64,000 nt of DNA, from NCBI GenBank assembly GCA_947179155.2, contig OX359266.1:794501-858500 (forward strand), read 5' to 3'. Source of the DNA: Hedera helix (taxonomy: Eukaryota; Streptophyta; Magnoliopsida; Apiales; Araliaceae). A model generated the notes under the pieces. It was not told where the DNA came from. It was given only the letters and a program-made list of their open reading frames with translations, and searched no databases. A program made the translations under genes and the position numbers. This document shows positions 48,719 to 61,500 of the stretch, piece by piece; within the stretch, counting starts at the first letter, position 1; every line of letters starts with the position of its first letter.

Positions 48719-51700
48719 ATGCCGCCAAGATATGTACCCTGAATTCGACATGTAGATGAAGTCGGAAATAATGTTGAGAGGGAGGAAGACCCAATGAGGG
48801 CTTTCGCGACCATGATGATGGAAATGATGCAGAATAGACCACCACCAGTAGTACAGTTAGAAGTACCGCCAGTTGTAAACCAGCCAAGGACGCACTTAGC
48901 AAATTTTAAGGATTTCAAACTAGTAGGACCACCAGAATTTCATGGGTCTACAAATCCTATAGAGGCCCAGACTTGGATTGAAGAAATGGAGAAGGTGTTC
49001 GAGGTCGCACGGGTGGCCGAAGAACAGAAGACATCATTTGCCACCTTTATGCTAAAAGGTGAAGCAAACTACTGGTGGAAGGCAAACAAAGGAAGAGCTG
49101 GAGAGGGTATTATTTTATGGGTGCGTTTTAAGGAATTATTCTTCGAGAACTATTTCCCTGATAGCATGCAGAATAGAATGGAGATGAAGTTCCTAGATCT
49201 AAAGTAGGGAAATATGTCAGTTGCAGAGTACGCCTCAAGTTTAATGAATTAGCCAGATTTGCTCCACACCAAGTGGACACCGAGACCAGAAAGGCACGAA
49301 GATTTGAGCAGGGTTTGAAACCATGGGTGTATAGCAGGGTTGCAGTTCTAAGAATTGACTCATTCGCAACACTTCTGGAGAGGGCGATTATTGCGAAAAG
49401 AGGAAAGGAAGCCTTGGTAAAATTCAACCAAGACAAAAAGAAGAAAGGTCACGATGGGCCTAGAGATGTAAGTGGAGGAAGCAATCAGAATAAGAGGAAG
49501 TGGAGTGACAGCCGAATGTCGGGAAGTAGTAAGACTGGAAAAGAGGCAGAGAAAGTCAGCAAGTGTGATAAGTGTGGGAAGAACCATTTCGGGGAATGTA
49601 TAAAAGGAAAGGGAGTCTGCTACAGCTGTGGGCAGTAGGGGCATATTGCTCCACAATGTCCTAAGGGGAAGAAAAGTGGATGTTTCTCTTGCGGAGCACC
49701 AGACCATCAGATTAAGGACTGCCCAAAGAGAAAGAATGACGCAACAAGTGGCAACAAGGGCAACAACAACAAATTAGCCATTGGAGGGCCAGTTATTCAG
49801 TCAAATAGACCAACATCACGCACTTTCAATATGACGGTACAAGATGCTGTGGAGTCTAAGGATGTGGTTTCAGGTATTCTTCCGATCAATAATATCAATG
49901 CTTATGTATTATTTGATTCAGGTGTTACCTGTTCATTTATCTCTGAAGAATTTGCTAAGATGTTAGATTTACCTCGTGAGAAATTAAAAAACTCTATTAA
50001 TGTAGAAGTAGCCAACAAAGAAATTATCCCCGTGAACTATATTTATAGGAATTGCTGTGTTGAAATAAGAGGAAATATGTTGTGTGTGAATCTGATTCCG
50101 ATATGGTTAGGAGAGTTTGACGTAATTCTTGGAATAGATTGGTTGTCTAATCACGAGGCTGTGATTGACTGCCAAAAAAAATGCTTACACCTGAGGGCTC
50201 CAGGGAAGTCAAAGGTGGTATTTTATGGGAGTAAATCGCCAAGACAAACACGTTGTCTGACAATGATGCAAGCGAAAAGATTGTTGAGGAAAGGATGCAT
50301 AAGTTTTCTGGCTCATGTGGTTGATACTCGAAGAGTAGAGGGTGAAGTAGGTCAGATACCTGTAGTACGAGAATTCTCAGATGTCTTCCCAAATGAGTTA
50401 CCGGGTTTACCGCCGGATAGAGAAGTAGAGTTCGCAATTGAATTAGCTCCAGGGACTGTGCCAATTTCGAAAACACCGTATAGAATGGCGCCAGTGGAGA
50501 TGAAAGAATTGATGATACAACTACAAGAATTGCTAGATAAGGGTTATATTAAGCCAAGTGTGTCTCCGTGGGGAGCACCGGTATTATTTATAAAGAAGAA
50601 GGACGGATCCCTAAGGCTTTGTATTGACTACCGAGAGTTGAACAAAGTTAAGATTAAGAACAGATACCCGCTACCCAGGATTGACGATCTATTTGATTAG
50701 CTTAAGGGAGCGAAGTACTTTTCAAAGATAGACTTGAGAACCAGTTATCACCAATTGAAGGTAAGGAAAGAAGATATGCCGAATATAGCATTCAGAACTC
50801 GATATGGGCACTTTGAGTTTTTGGTGATGTCGTTCGGACTAACGAATGCGCCAACAGCATTTATGGATATGATGAACAGGGTGTTCAAGCAGTACTTGGA
50901 CAAATTTGTTGTCGTATTCATCGATGATATTCTGGTATACTAGAAGACTGAGGAGGAGCACGCTGAACACTTAAGAATGGTGTTGGAGACATTAAGGAAA
51001 GAGAAGATGTATGCAAAGTTCTCAAAGTGTGAATTTTGGTTGCAGAAGGTACAGTTTCTAGGGCATGTAATTGATAAGAAAGGTGTTTCGGTGGATCTAG
51101 CAAAAGTAGAGGCAGTTATAAATTGGGAGCAGCCGAAGACACCAACAGAAGTTAGAAGTTTTCTTGGTTTAGCGGGTTACTATCGGAGGTTCATTCAAGA
51201 TTTTTCAAAAATAGCGTCACCGCTAACCAACTTGACGAGGAAAATGGTTAAGTTCGTATGGACGGAGAAATGAGAAACAAGTTTTATGGAGTTAAAGAAG
51301 AGGCTTAGTGAGGCACCGGTGTTGTCATTGCCTGATGATACCGGGGGATTTGTGGTATATAGTGATGCGTCTCACTAGGGACTTGGTTGTGTACTAATGC
51401 AACACGGAAATGTCATTGTGTACGCATTAAGACAACTAAAGGACTATGAGAAGGGGTATCCAACTCACGACCTGGAGTTAGCAGCTGTAGTGTTCGCCCT
51501 AAAGATTTGGAGGCACTACCTGTATAGGGAAAAGTATGAAATATACACAGACCATAAAAGTCTGAAGTATATTTTCACTCAAAAGGAATTTGAATATGAG
51601 ACAGAGGAGATGATTGGAATTAATCAAGGACTATGATTGTGAGATTCTGTACCATCCCGGTAAAGCCAATGTGGTGGCAGATGCTCTAAGTAGAAAGGGC

Positions 51701-53233
51701 AGAGAAAAATTGATGATAATAACAACTCAAGAAGAACTGATAAAGGAGATGGAGAGATTAGAGTTGGAAATCAGGTATCCGAAAGAGGAAGATGAGAAAT
51801 TATTTGTAATAGAAGCAAGTCCGACTTCGTTAGATAAAATAAAGGAGGCTCAAGAGCATGATGAAGAGTGTGTCAGTATCAGAAGGAGAATTTTAGAAGG
51901 TGAAAACTTGAAATACAGGGTTGATAGCACAGGGCTGCTAAGGTTTGAAGGGAGGATCTGGATACCGATGGCTCCAAAGTTGAGAGAAGAGATCCTACAA
52001 GAAGCTCACAGTACAAGGTACTCAATACACCCCGGAAGTACTAAGACGTATCAGGATTTACGTCAGCACTTCTGGTGGCCAAATATGAATAGAGAGGTCG
52101 CAGAATGTGTGGGGCGATGCTTGACTTGCCAGAGGGTAAAAGCAGAACACCAGAGACCAAGTGGGTTGTTACAACCATTGGAAATCCCGGAATGGAAATG
52201 GGAGCATATCACGATGGATTTCGTGGTAGGACTTCCAGTTACGCAGAAAGGTTATGATGCGATTTGGGTGATTGTGGACCGTTTGACGAAGTCCGCACAT
52301 TTCCTACCAATCAAGATCAAATATAGTTTGGAACAGTTAGCAAAGCTGTATGTGAAGGAGATAGTTTCACGACATGGAGTACCAGTATCTATCGTCTCTG
52401 ATAGAGATTTGCGCTTCATGTCAAAATTTTGGAGAGGATTGCAAGAAAGATTGGGAACGCAGCTGAGGTTGAGCACGGCTTATCATCCTCAAACTGATGG
52501 ACAGAGCGAAAGGACAATACAAACACTGGAGGATATGCTTAGAGCATGTGTTATGGATCTCAAGGGCAGTTGGGATGACCACTTACCATTAGTGGAGTTC
52601 GCATATAATAACAGCTATCACGCTAGTATTGGCATACCGCCATACGAAGCGCTATACAGAAGAAAATGTCGAACGCCGTTGTGTTGGGATGAAGTGGGTG
52701 AACGGAGACTGCTAGGACCGGAGTTGGTACAGCAGACTGTGGATACTATTAAGATAATAAGAGCTCGACTAGTAGCAGCTTAGGATCGACAGAAGAAGTA
52801 TGCCGATTTGCATTATCAAAAGCAAGATTTTGAAGTTGGTAGCTTTGTATTTTTAAAGGTATCTCCCTGGAAAGGGAAGATCAGGTTTGACAAGAAAGAA
52901 AAATTGAGCCCGAGATTCATAGGGTCATTCGAGATTCTAAAACAGGTAGGTGAAGTGGCGTACGAGGTAGCCTTACCTCCTGAACTGGAGCACATTCACA
53001 ACGTGTTTCACGTTTCAGTATTGCGGCCATATAAATCGGATTATAAGCACGTCATATCTTATGAGCCGATTCAAGTCGAGAGTGATTTATCCTACGAAGA
53101 GACTCCTGTTCAGATACTCGATAGGAATAAGGTCATATATTCGGTTAAAATACTCTGGAGGAATCACGCAGTTGAGGAAGCTACATGGGAATTAGAAGAT
53201 AAGATGAATGAGAATTATCCCCACCTTTTTTAG
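48719..53233 (+). pseudogene. gag-pol of the chromovirus
   Basis: Gag starts MPPRYVP; the core is PPEFHGSTNPIEAQTWIEEM, then KGEANYWWKANK. Three CCHC-type knuckles follow (CDKCGKNHFGEC, CYSCGQ, CFSCGAPDHQIKDC). Protease keeps the aspartate in LFDSG (49915). RT has SLRLCIDYRELNKVK and the catalytic FIDD (50917-50928). RNase H has YSDAS and YTDHKSLKYIF. Integrase has a zinc-finger HHCC, then the D, D, E residues in TMDFVVGLP, SDRD and GQSERT. After GPELVQQT comes a tail with NVFHVSVLRPY and EEATWELEDKM, chromodomain-like. Stops: 48740, 49205, 49636, 50698, 50941, 51271, 51376, 51611, 52781; frameshifts near 49235 and 51589. Confidence 0.92.
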
Positions 53234-53269
53234 TAACCTTATGTAATAATTCCAGGGATGGAATTTTTA

Positions 53270-53299
53270 TAAGGGGGGGGGGGGGGGGGGGGGAGAGAA
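53270..53299 (+). other. polypurine tract with poly-G run
   Basis: AAGG followed by more than 20 G and GAGAGAA, ending directly at the 3' LTR. The G run is longer than usual for a polypurine tract and may have expanded by slippage. Confidence 0.8.
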
Positions 53300-56200
53300 T
53301 GTAATGTCCGCTAAATTTCGAATTTCATTATAAATAAATTTTGAATTTATTAATGAAATAAATATTTTATGAACAAATTGAAATCTTGGTGTAACTAATT
53401 GGTAAAATTATTACGTGATGGGAATTAAATTAAAGGGAGTCCAACTAATGGGATAATTAAATTAGTGGACTAACCTAATATCAATAAAATTGATAGGATT
53501 TTGGTTAATTAAATATTCAATTTAATTTGAATATAGAAAATATAATTGGTTTAAGTAAATTAATTAATAAAATTATTAATTAATGGTATTAGACATTTTA
53601 AGTTAGCCCAAACATTTAATTTGCTACAACCCCAAGCTTAGTTGCCATTTTAATTAACCAAATGGGTCATTAATGGTTTGACAAACAAAGACAGGGAGTA
53701 GCCCAACCCAAACCATAACATAACCCGGTAGGAAATAATGAGAGTGTCACTGATTTTGGGACCCAAACAGAAAGAAAGCTGAGCACGCATAAATTGTGCA
53801 CAGCTCAAGGAGTTCAGTGCTGATAAAAGAAGGAGCAAGGCAGACGTAGGGGGACTATAGGGTCCAAATTTCAGATGTTGTCTAGAGGATGAAGGAGTAT
53901 ATGTTTAACATTGCTCCATTCCTTCTCCTTTCCGTCCACGACTGAAAGAAAGAAACCGAGAGCAAGAGAGGAAAACAGAGAGCTGAGACAGAGAACAACA
54001 AGAGAGAGATCGATAGTTAAGTAGCTCTTGAGTGTTTGATCTAGGAAGCTCAAGGAAGGCTTGTGGATGTCCAAAAGCTTTGTTACCTACTTTGGGAGGA
54101 AGAGGAAGCCAGCCATAAGATCTCGAAGGTAGTAAACATCTCACAACTTTAGTAATATGCTTCAATGGCCATTGCTTTAGATATCATGTGGTAGAAAGCT
54201 AGAATAAGAGCTCTCAATGACCATATCCATGCTATAATAGTAAATATATGTTTCAAGAAGCTTTTCATATGTTATTATGCCCACCTATGTGTTTAAAAGT
54301 GAAAGAATGCATGAAATCCTCATTTTCGGGAAAACCGTTCGAGATGGTGTGGTTTAAAGCCATGTACATCTAAGCTCTTGAACTTATTCGTGTGGGTTAT
54401 TATTTTTTCTTGATAGACCTACAAGTTTAGAAGAAAACTCAATTTGAATCACCAAAAGTTACGATGTATACATTTAGTTATGATTTTTCTACCAAAACAA
54501 TCCATTTTCCGGCACGATTAAGAGTAGCTTGATAATTTCCATATTTAATGTTTTTGAAAAAAATATTTGAAAAATACTGAAATGTTAAGGATCAAGTTAG
54601 GAATCCATAGAATCCAACCTTGCACCATTTGGAGGTGTATAGTTCAATCTAAAAATGTTTGAAGCAAGGTACCTCCCGGATTTGCACAAAACCAGAAACA
54701 CCCTATTGTCTTCGGGGCTGTGCTCAACCGTCCGGTCCGAAGCCATTTTAATAATCAAAACGAACTTGGATATGAAGTTATAATAGGATCATGTAGTTCG
54801 GGAAGATAAATTCAATGATACCCTATAACCAAATCAGATGGGTAAGTTGCAAGTTATTCATCTTTTACTCTTTGGACCAAGGTCTTCGGACCAAGGTCTT
54901 CGGAGTAAAGGTCTTCGGACCAAGGTCTTTGAACCAAGGTCTTCGGACTAAAGTTCTTCGGACCAAGGTCTTACGACAAGAGGTCTTCGGAATAAGGGTC
55001 TTCGGGCACAGGTCTTCGGACAAAATCCTCGGTTCCTCGACTTTTCGGTCTTCGGGTCAGCCTTAAGAAATTTAACGTATTTTCAAATTTATTAAAGGAG
55101 GAACCCAAATGAAACAAAGATTAAGCAAACAAGATGGAAAATATCTGAGGTAAGAAATTATTATAAACTAACAATAAATGTGGATTAATTAGTTATTATT
55201 TAAATGATCTCTAAATAATGGGTAAATGACTTATGGGTTATTGTTTATCAATTGTATAACTAATGAACCATATGGAAGTTTATTAAACAATTACAGTGAA
55301 TATTGTTTAAGAGTCCGGGTACGTTGTTAAGAATGATTAAAGCATGCCTAAGTCAATATGACTTAAAGAAAGGTGATAGTCGTCAGTTAAATAAATGTAG
55401 CACAAATAGCAATGATGTGCTTTGTGCTTTTAGATGGTAAACCTAGATGACTATGTATACCTGTATGTTCTACTAATTGCTAGACCAACGTTAACAATGC
55501 TAGGTCTTTCAAAGGAAGTCTAAATTATCTGAGTTAGCAGTACGTCGTGAACAAGGCAAGTTCCCTAACCTTACTCGTAATATTATTGAGCAAGTTACCC
55601 TGACTTATTTTGAGGTTACCAATTATTTCACAATCAATATTATTGTTATTCGCACTTGGTGCAATTGAATTCATATTCCATTCTTGAATTATGATTTTTT
55701 TTTAAAGTTCTAACATTCATGAAATAATTGAAAGGGAAGTCTAAGCCATTTGTTCGGCTTGGCAGATGTGTAAATTATTTTAAAAGCTATCCAAACCATG
55801 GTAGGTACGGATTCTTAAGCTGAGAAGAACAACCCATAATCGGGAGCAACCTAAGTATCAAATAAACGATACATACAGAATAAATGTTATGCATACACAT
55901 AGAGTACGAGAGGCTGATCCCCTCAAGTACAGTTCTGAACATGTAACCTAAGGGGGTCAATCAAGAGACTTATTCCTCAACAGAAGTTCATGGTCTACTG
56001 GACCACTCAGCATTTCAATGATCAATTCATTATTCGAGCATTGATCATATTGTACAAATATTTATTTCCTGAGTTCATTGAATCATTCAATTATTATTCA
56101 ATCATGACATACCTCATATTATTCATATAAAACTTGCTGAGCAAGCTAGTTGCTCACCCTTACTATGTCATGAAATTTTATTGCAGCTAAACCTGAATGT

Positions 56201-56506
56201 TCAAATAAAGATAAGGGCAAGAGGAAGATAAACTCGTAGACGTGCTGGGTACTAAATGTCTACTGTTATATTTTGTTTAAGTCTGATTACATGTAACACG
56301 AATCCTATTGTATATATCAAATTCGTGATGTATTTTGATGAGGTTTCGTACCTTGGGACTAATAGTTAACCTTTTTGTATAAACAACATATGTTTATTTT
56401 TCGCAATAGATATTGTGTGTTATTTTGCGATGAGTATAAGATACAGTTGTATCGGATCGTGAGCACTGAGTTCGAGGTACTAGTACCCAAATTTTGGGGC
56501 GTCACA
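53300..56506 (+). repeat. 3' LTR of the chromovirus, 3207 bp
   Basis: Starts TGTAATGTCCGC and ends GGGGCGTCACA. Carries a longer TCTTCGGACCAAGG minisatellite (54870-55050) than the 5' LTR, the hairpin at 55739-55763 and the lysine-rich module at 56187-56239. The ORF at 54815 is a reading of the minisatellite, not a gene. Confidence 0.93.
56187..56239 (+). other. lysine-rich terminal-exon-like module in 3' LTR
   Basis: TTTATTGCAG, two bases, then codons for KPECSNKDKGKRKINS and TAG. It differs from the 5' LTR copy by one residue. Confidence 0.55.
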
Positions 56507-57293
56507 ACAACTAGGGGTATTCCGAGAATTTTCCCATAACTAGGGATTTTCTGGAATTTTCCTAGAGTCACATGACCGCTAGCCAGGGAAATCTATAAAT
56601 GCCCACTCATTTCATAAGATAGGAGACTTTTTGGACACCTTGAATTCTCTCCCCCAACCTGAGGCATTCGAGAACCTGAATTCACTTCCAACCTGAGGCA
56701 CTCAAGAATAATCTTGGACCCTCAGAGTCGAGATTTGAATTCTATCGAGACTCTAAACACACAAAAGGTTCTTAGACACTAGAGATTGCTCTGGGACCCT
56801 AAGAATTCTGCCTTGTTTTATTCGAGTAATCGCTCACGCATTCTTCTCCCTTCTTCAATCAATCAACTGATTCTGTGCTCTTTGTGGATTTCTCGCCTCC
56901 TCAACTGACATAAAAACCCTAATCCAAGCAAGGTATAAGATTTCTTGCCTACACTTTACTTTTCTACCTCATTTCATATACTGAATGAGTGGGGGTGATG
57001 TTGGGCTGCATATTTATTTGCTCAAATGGACTGCCGATAGGCTTGGGTTTCGCTACTCTATCACTTCAAATACTAACTAGTTACTATATCCAACACTAGT
57101 TGATATGAGGGTCATCATATCCAGTACAAAGTGATGCAATAATTACCTTCTCCAACAGAGTTTCTACTACACAATTCCCATTAGGAATCGTGATCCTATT
57201 GAGCAGAGCAAAAACTATAAATATAAGGTGAATAATAGAGGTACGTACACACAATATTTTAGGTTACTAAATACTTGCCACCTCCATTGTTAA
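56507..57293 (+). other. LTR-like or promoter-like stretch, unassigned
   Basis: CTATAAATGCCCACTCATTTC at 56593 is a good TATA box. It is followed by a pyrimidine-rich stretch with a 36 bp near-repeat (CCAACCTGAGGCA at about 56655 and 56690) and a splice-donor-like AAGGTATAAG near 56930. This resembles R-U5 of a gypsy LTR, but neither end was found. A second TATA-like CTATAAATATAAGGTGAATA at 57213 is shared with 4912. No ORF. Confidence 0.4.
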
Positions 57294-58574
57294 TGTGACG
57301 CCCCCAAATTCGAGTTCCAAATACCCGGATCCGGTCATCACGATCCAATACAAACATTCACCTCTAAACAACATACAATAACTAAATGCGGAATAATAAA
57401 CATATGTTGTTCATTCAAAAGGTGTTACTAGTCCCAAGATACGATACCCTTACACAAAAGTACACAAATACCCTTAATAAAGTACTTAGGGTTTATATTA
57501 CATAACAGTTAATTTAATTAACTACAGGGCTGCATCTCGAAGTCTATTACTTCATCTTTCCTTTACCCTTGTTCTTTCCCGAAGTCTCGGGTTGCACTGC
57601 AATAAGGTTTCATGATATAGCAAGAGTGAGCAACTAGTTTGCTCAACAAGTTTAAATAACAACAAGGAACAATATATCATGAATGAAAGGGAATAGCTGA
57701 ACAATTCAATAATGTGAATAACATAAGCAGGAATAATAATTTGCTTTTAAAATTAGGATAGTCAAATAGACTATGAACTATAAATATCCACTGGAGTCAA
57801 TAGCAGGTTGACCCAATGGTTACTGCCAGAAATATGTACCCGAGGGGATCAACCTCAGTACAATATGTGTATGCATAACATTTAATTTCCGTATTTTTGT
57901 ACCTGATATTAGATACAGGGTACTCCCCTATAATAAAGGGGTGTTCATAATAGTCTAAGAATCCGCATCTTCAATGATTTGGATAGCTTTTAAAATCTTT
58001 AACATAATGTCTAGCCGAACAATGGCTTAGACCTACTTTGAACAGTTCTTTAAACGGTAGAACAGTAATTAAGTACAAGTCAATGACTGTACAATCTCAA
58101 GTGCAACAAGTGCGAATAACAATAATATCGATGTGGACTAATTGTAAAGTAATTAAACCACTCAAAGCATGCTTGGAAATAACAATTCAAGCTTAAATAA
58201 ATAATTTGCTCAATGAAATGAGTTTAGAGATAAGGAACTTGCCTGTCTGCTCAGCTACAATATATGTCTAGCTTTAACTAACTGGCTTTGAAAAGACCTA
58301 ACATTAATAAAGTTTGTCTAATAATTAGTATGGCGTATTTGCACAACTATACGCTCACTAAGGTACTTATTTATCATATAAGTACTAACACATAATTTAC
58401 GTTAGTCGAAATAATATTATTAACCTTATAGACCCTCAATCAAATTAGGTTAATAATTTAATAAGATAGAAAATATTTTTCTTAAGCGTTGGACACTTAT
58501 TAAACCTTTAAACAACTTATTACCATTGTTTAATTAAAGTATAATTAAATTCAATTTATTTTATTAACTCAATC
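57294..58574 (-). mobile_element. chromovirus LTR, 3' part, minus strand
   Basis: The plus strand starts TGTGACGCCCCCAAATTCGAG, the reverse of the usual LTR end. It aligns with 32000-33266 of LTR L3 and with the chromovirus LTRs, including the hairpin at 58009-58032 and the lysine-rich module at 57547-57596. It is broken at 58574 by the next LTR; the rest should lie beyond the window. GTTAA at 57289-57293 would be one half of its target duplication. Confidence 0.85.
57547..57596 (-). other. lysine-rich terminal-exon-like module in minus LTR
   Basis: On the minus strand TTATTGCAG, two bases, then codons for QPETSGKNKGKGKMK and TAA. Member of the five-LTR series. Confidence 0.55.
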
Positions 58575-61500
58575 TGTAAGACCCCGAATTTATGAAATAC
58601 AAAATTTAATTTTTCTTCATATATATTTTTCCTGAAACAGTAAATGGTTAAATTGACAAAATTGAAAGTTAAGGATGTTATGTGCAAATTTTATTTTGTC
58701 GGACAATATTCTTTTTGTCGGGGAATATTCTTTTTGTCGGGGAATATTCGGGCCGTACGACGGCGCCGAAATAACAAATTGTTTGTGGACCCCACAACGG
58801 AATATTTGTCGGATATAGAAAACGACAGAAGTAACCTTTTTAAATAAAAATAGTCAACGGTGTTAACTGTTAAAATACCGGTGATAAAAGAATAGTAGCG
58901 TACGGTAATTTATGGTATTTTCTGTAGCACACGGTACTCTACAGTAGCACACGGTATTGCACAGTGTCTCATATTATTGGTCTGATAATTGATACCGTAA
59001 TTGTTACGCATCATTTCATCAATAATTGTCACTGCATAATATTTTATATTATCAATTCAATTATTGTTGCTACACAGTATTTTGCATTATTGATTCAATA
59101 ATTGTCATTACACTGTATTTCATATCAGCGAGTCAATAATTGTTGGTGCACTGTAGTTTAAAATTATTGAATCTAATAATTGTCACAGTAGCAAATACAC
59201 TATAATTTATATTATTAAATTAATAAAAATATGTAACGTGTTTCTTACATTATTGTGGTAACATTATTTTATATGTTGGACTCACAGGAAGAATAAATAA
59301 ATAAATAAATAAAAAATAAAATAATTAATTTTACTATTTGAAATAGTGACGTGAATAGTAAGAAACATGTGGGACCCATTGTGGGGCCCACATGAAATGT
59401 GAGAAATGTGAGAATTTGCTGAAGAGTTGGTGGAGGCTGCGCAGCAGCCTCTGCTTAATTTTTTTTCTGTTCACCTACCATGCATAGTAACTTATTTTCT
59501 CCTATAAATAGATTGTTCAGCTGAATAGAAAAATCACACCTAAAACATAAAATTTTTCTATAAGAATTTTATGAGTTTTCTCTGAGAATAGTAAGGTTAT
59601 TTTGAGAGTTTGAAAGCCAAAAGGAGTGCAGAAAATTTTCAAGTAAGTCTTTTATTAAAGAGTAGTAATTTCATAAATTCCTATTTTTCACGGTATTCAC
59701 AAATCTTCCTTTAGAAGACTCTTCTTTGAGAAGATTCATTTTTAAAAGCTTTCTTTGGAAGATTTATTTTGGAATATTATTTTAAAAACTATTTTAAAGT
59801 AGTTATATTATACTACAAAAATTATGTTAAATATATATAATTTTGATAGTTCATATTATACGAATTATCATACACTTTGAAATTTATATGTGGTAATTAC
59901 TAATTTTATTATAAATATATATAGGTTGATCAACCTCATTTAAATCAATATCCAGTCACGTGTTAAGGTAAGGGGTATCACTCTTTTCATCATCATAAAT
60001 GGATATTATTTTCTTTCTTACTTGAAGGGATTATCATTCTTTGATTCTCGAAAATAATATCGTTTCTTTCTTGTGCCATTTATTTCCATGTATTAAATTG
60101 TGGGAATAACCTTACGGCGCGGTTTACCGCCTGTTGGTGAATAACCTTTTGTATTCATTCCTTATTAATCTTTGAGAATAACCTTACGGTGCGGATTATC
60201 GCCTGTTTGGTGAATAACTCTTCGTATTCAAATTGATGGGAATAACCTTACGGCGCGGATTATCGCCTGTTTGGTGAATAACTATTCGTATTCAAATTGA
60301 TGGGAATAACCTTACGGTGCGGATTATCGCCTGTTGGTGAATAACCCTTTTTATTTGTCTCGTGTGGAAATAATTTGTCTACACGAATTATCACATGACA
60401 CTTTTATTCCATATTCGTAAGTGATATCATTTTCCTTTATACTCATAAGGGATACCATCTTTTTCATCTTCCATTATTCAAACTTACTATGGTAAGGGAT
60501 ATTAATTTCCTTCACCGTTTGTTAATCAAACCTGCTACGGTAAGGGATATTATTTTCTTTCATACTCCTAAATCGAAACTTATTATGGAACTATTGCTTC
60601 TATAATTCCTGAAAATATTATATGTTCCATAATAGTTGAACTTCATTATTTCAACTGAACCTTCCTATTTACGTGAACCTTTCTATTGAACTGTAACCGT
60701 TATTCTGAACTGTGGATCTTGAATATCATTTTTAAATTTCACTCCACATCATGTTGGCAATTTGGACATTATTTGAATCTGCACAAAGTAAACTTCTGAT
60801 ACTTATTGTTTATCCTGTTCTTCTGTTCATCATTTGTATCACTGTTATTTGTATTAATCATCAAGAATCAAACTGTTGTGAATATCTGTGGCCGGGGGCA
60901 CAGATGTGATATAATTGTTGAACAGTTGATAGGTTAAAGGCGATATACTAGGTTAAAGGCGATACATCTGTTCTGTGTCTTTTATGGCACGTGGTGAATG
61001 TTCTCTTTGGCCCGTAGTGCAAAGATGAACTGTTGGTTGGTATGATTATGACCAAAGGCTGAATCTGGTATAATCATGACCGTTGGTGCTTTATTGAATA
61101 TCTTTGGCCCGTAGTGCAAAGATGAACTGTTGATTGGTATGATTATTACCAAAGGCTGAATCTGGTATAATCATGACCGTTGGTGTTATATTGAATGTCT
61201 TTGGCCCGTAGTGCAAAGACGAACTGTTGATCTGCATGATTATGACCAGGAACTGTGAAGTTGTATTATCTTGACTAATGGTATTTCAGATGATAAAAGT
61301 TGATGATATTTTTACTAAAAAGAGAAGTGAGTGGACATTATAGTCTGCATTATTCTTCTAATAGATTGCTCATTCCGCTGCTATTATTGATCTGAACATT
61401 GTTTAAGAATTTAACTACAGTTTTTGATATAAACCTTGTAGTCTATTGTATTCTATCAAGAACTCCACTGTTGAAGGCTAATGATAATTTATTCGTCATT

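Larger units (their letters stand above)
44637..56506 (+). mobile_element. decayed chromovirus (Ty3/gypsy, Tekay/Del-like)
   Basis: 5' LTR remnant 44637-47273, primer site 47277, extra ORF 47531-48319, gag-pol 48719-53233, polypurine tract 53270-53299, 3' LTR 53300-56506. Long LTRs, gag and pol in one frame, a GPF/Y-like module and a chromodomain-like C-terminus point to the Tekay/Del branch of chromoviruses. The 5' LTR lacks about its first 530 bases, so no target duplication can be checked. Many stops and two frameshifts show it is dead. The LTRs differ by a few percent in the stretches compared. Confidence 0.9.

Noticed and set aside
54815..55066. 83-residue ORF rich in Arg, Thr, Lys and Val
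   Set aside because: It translates the TCTTCGGACCAAGG minisatellite of the 3' LTR.
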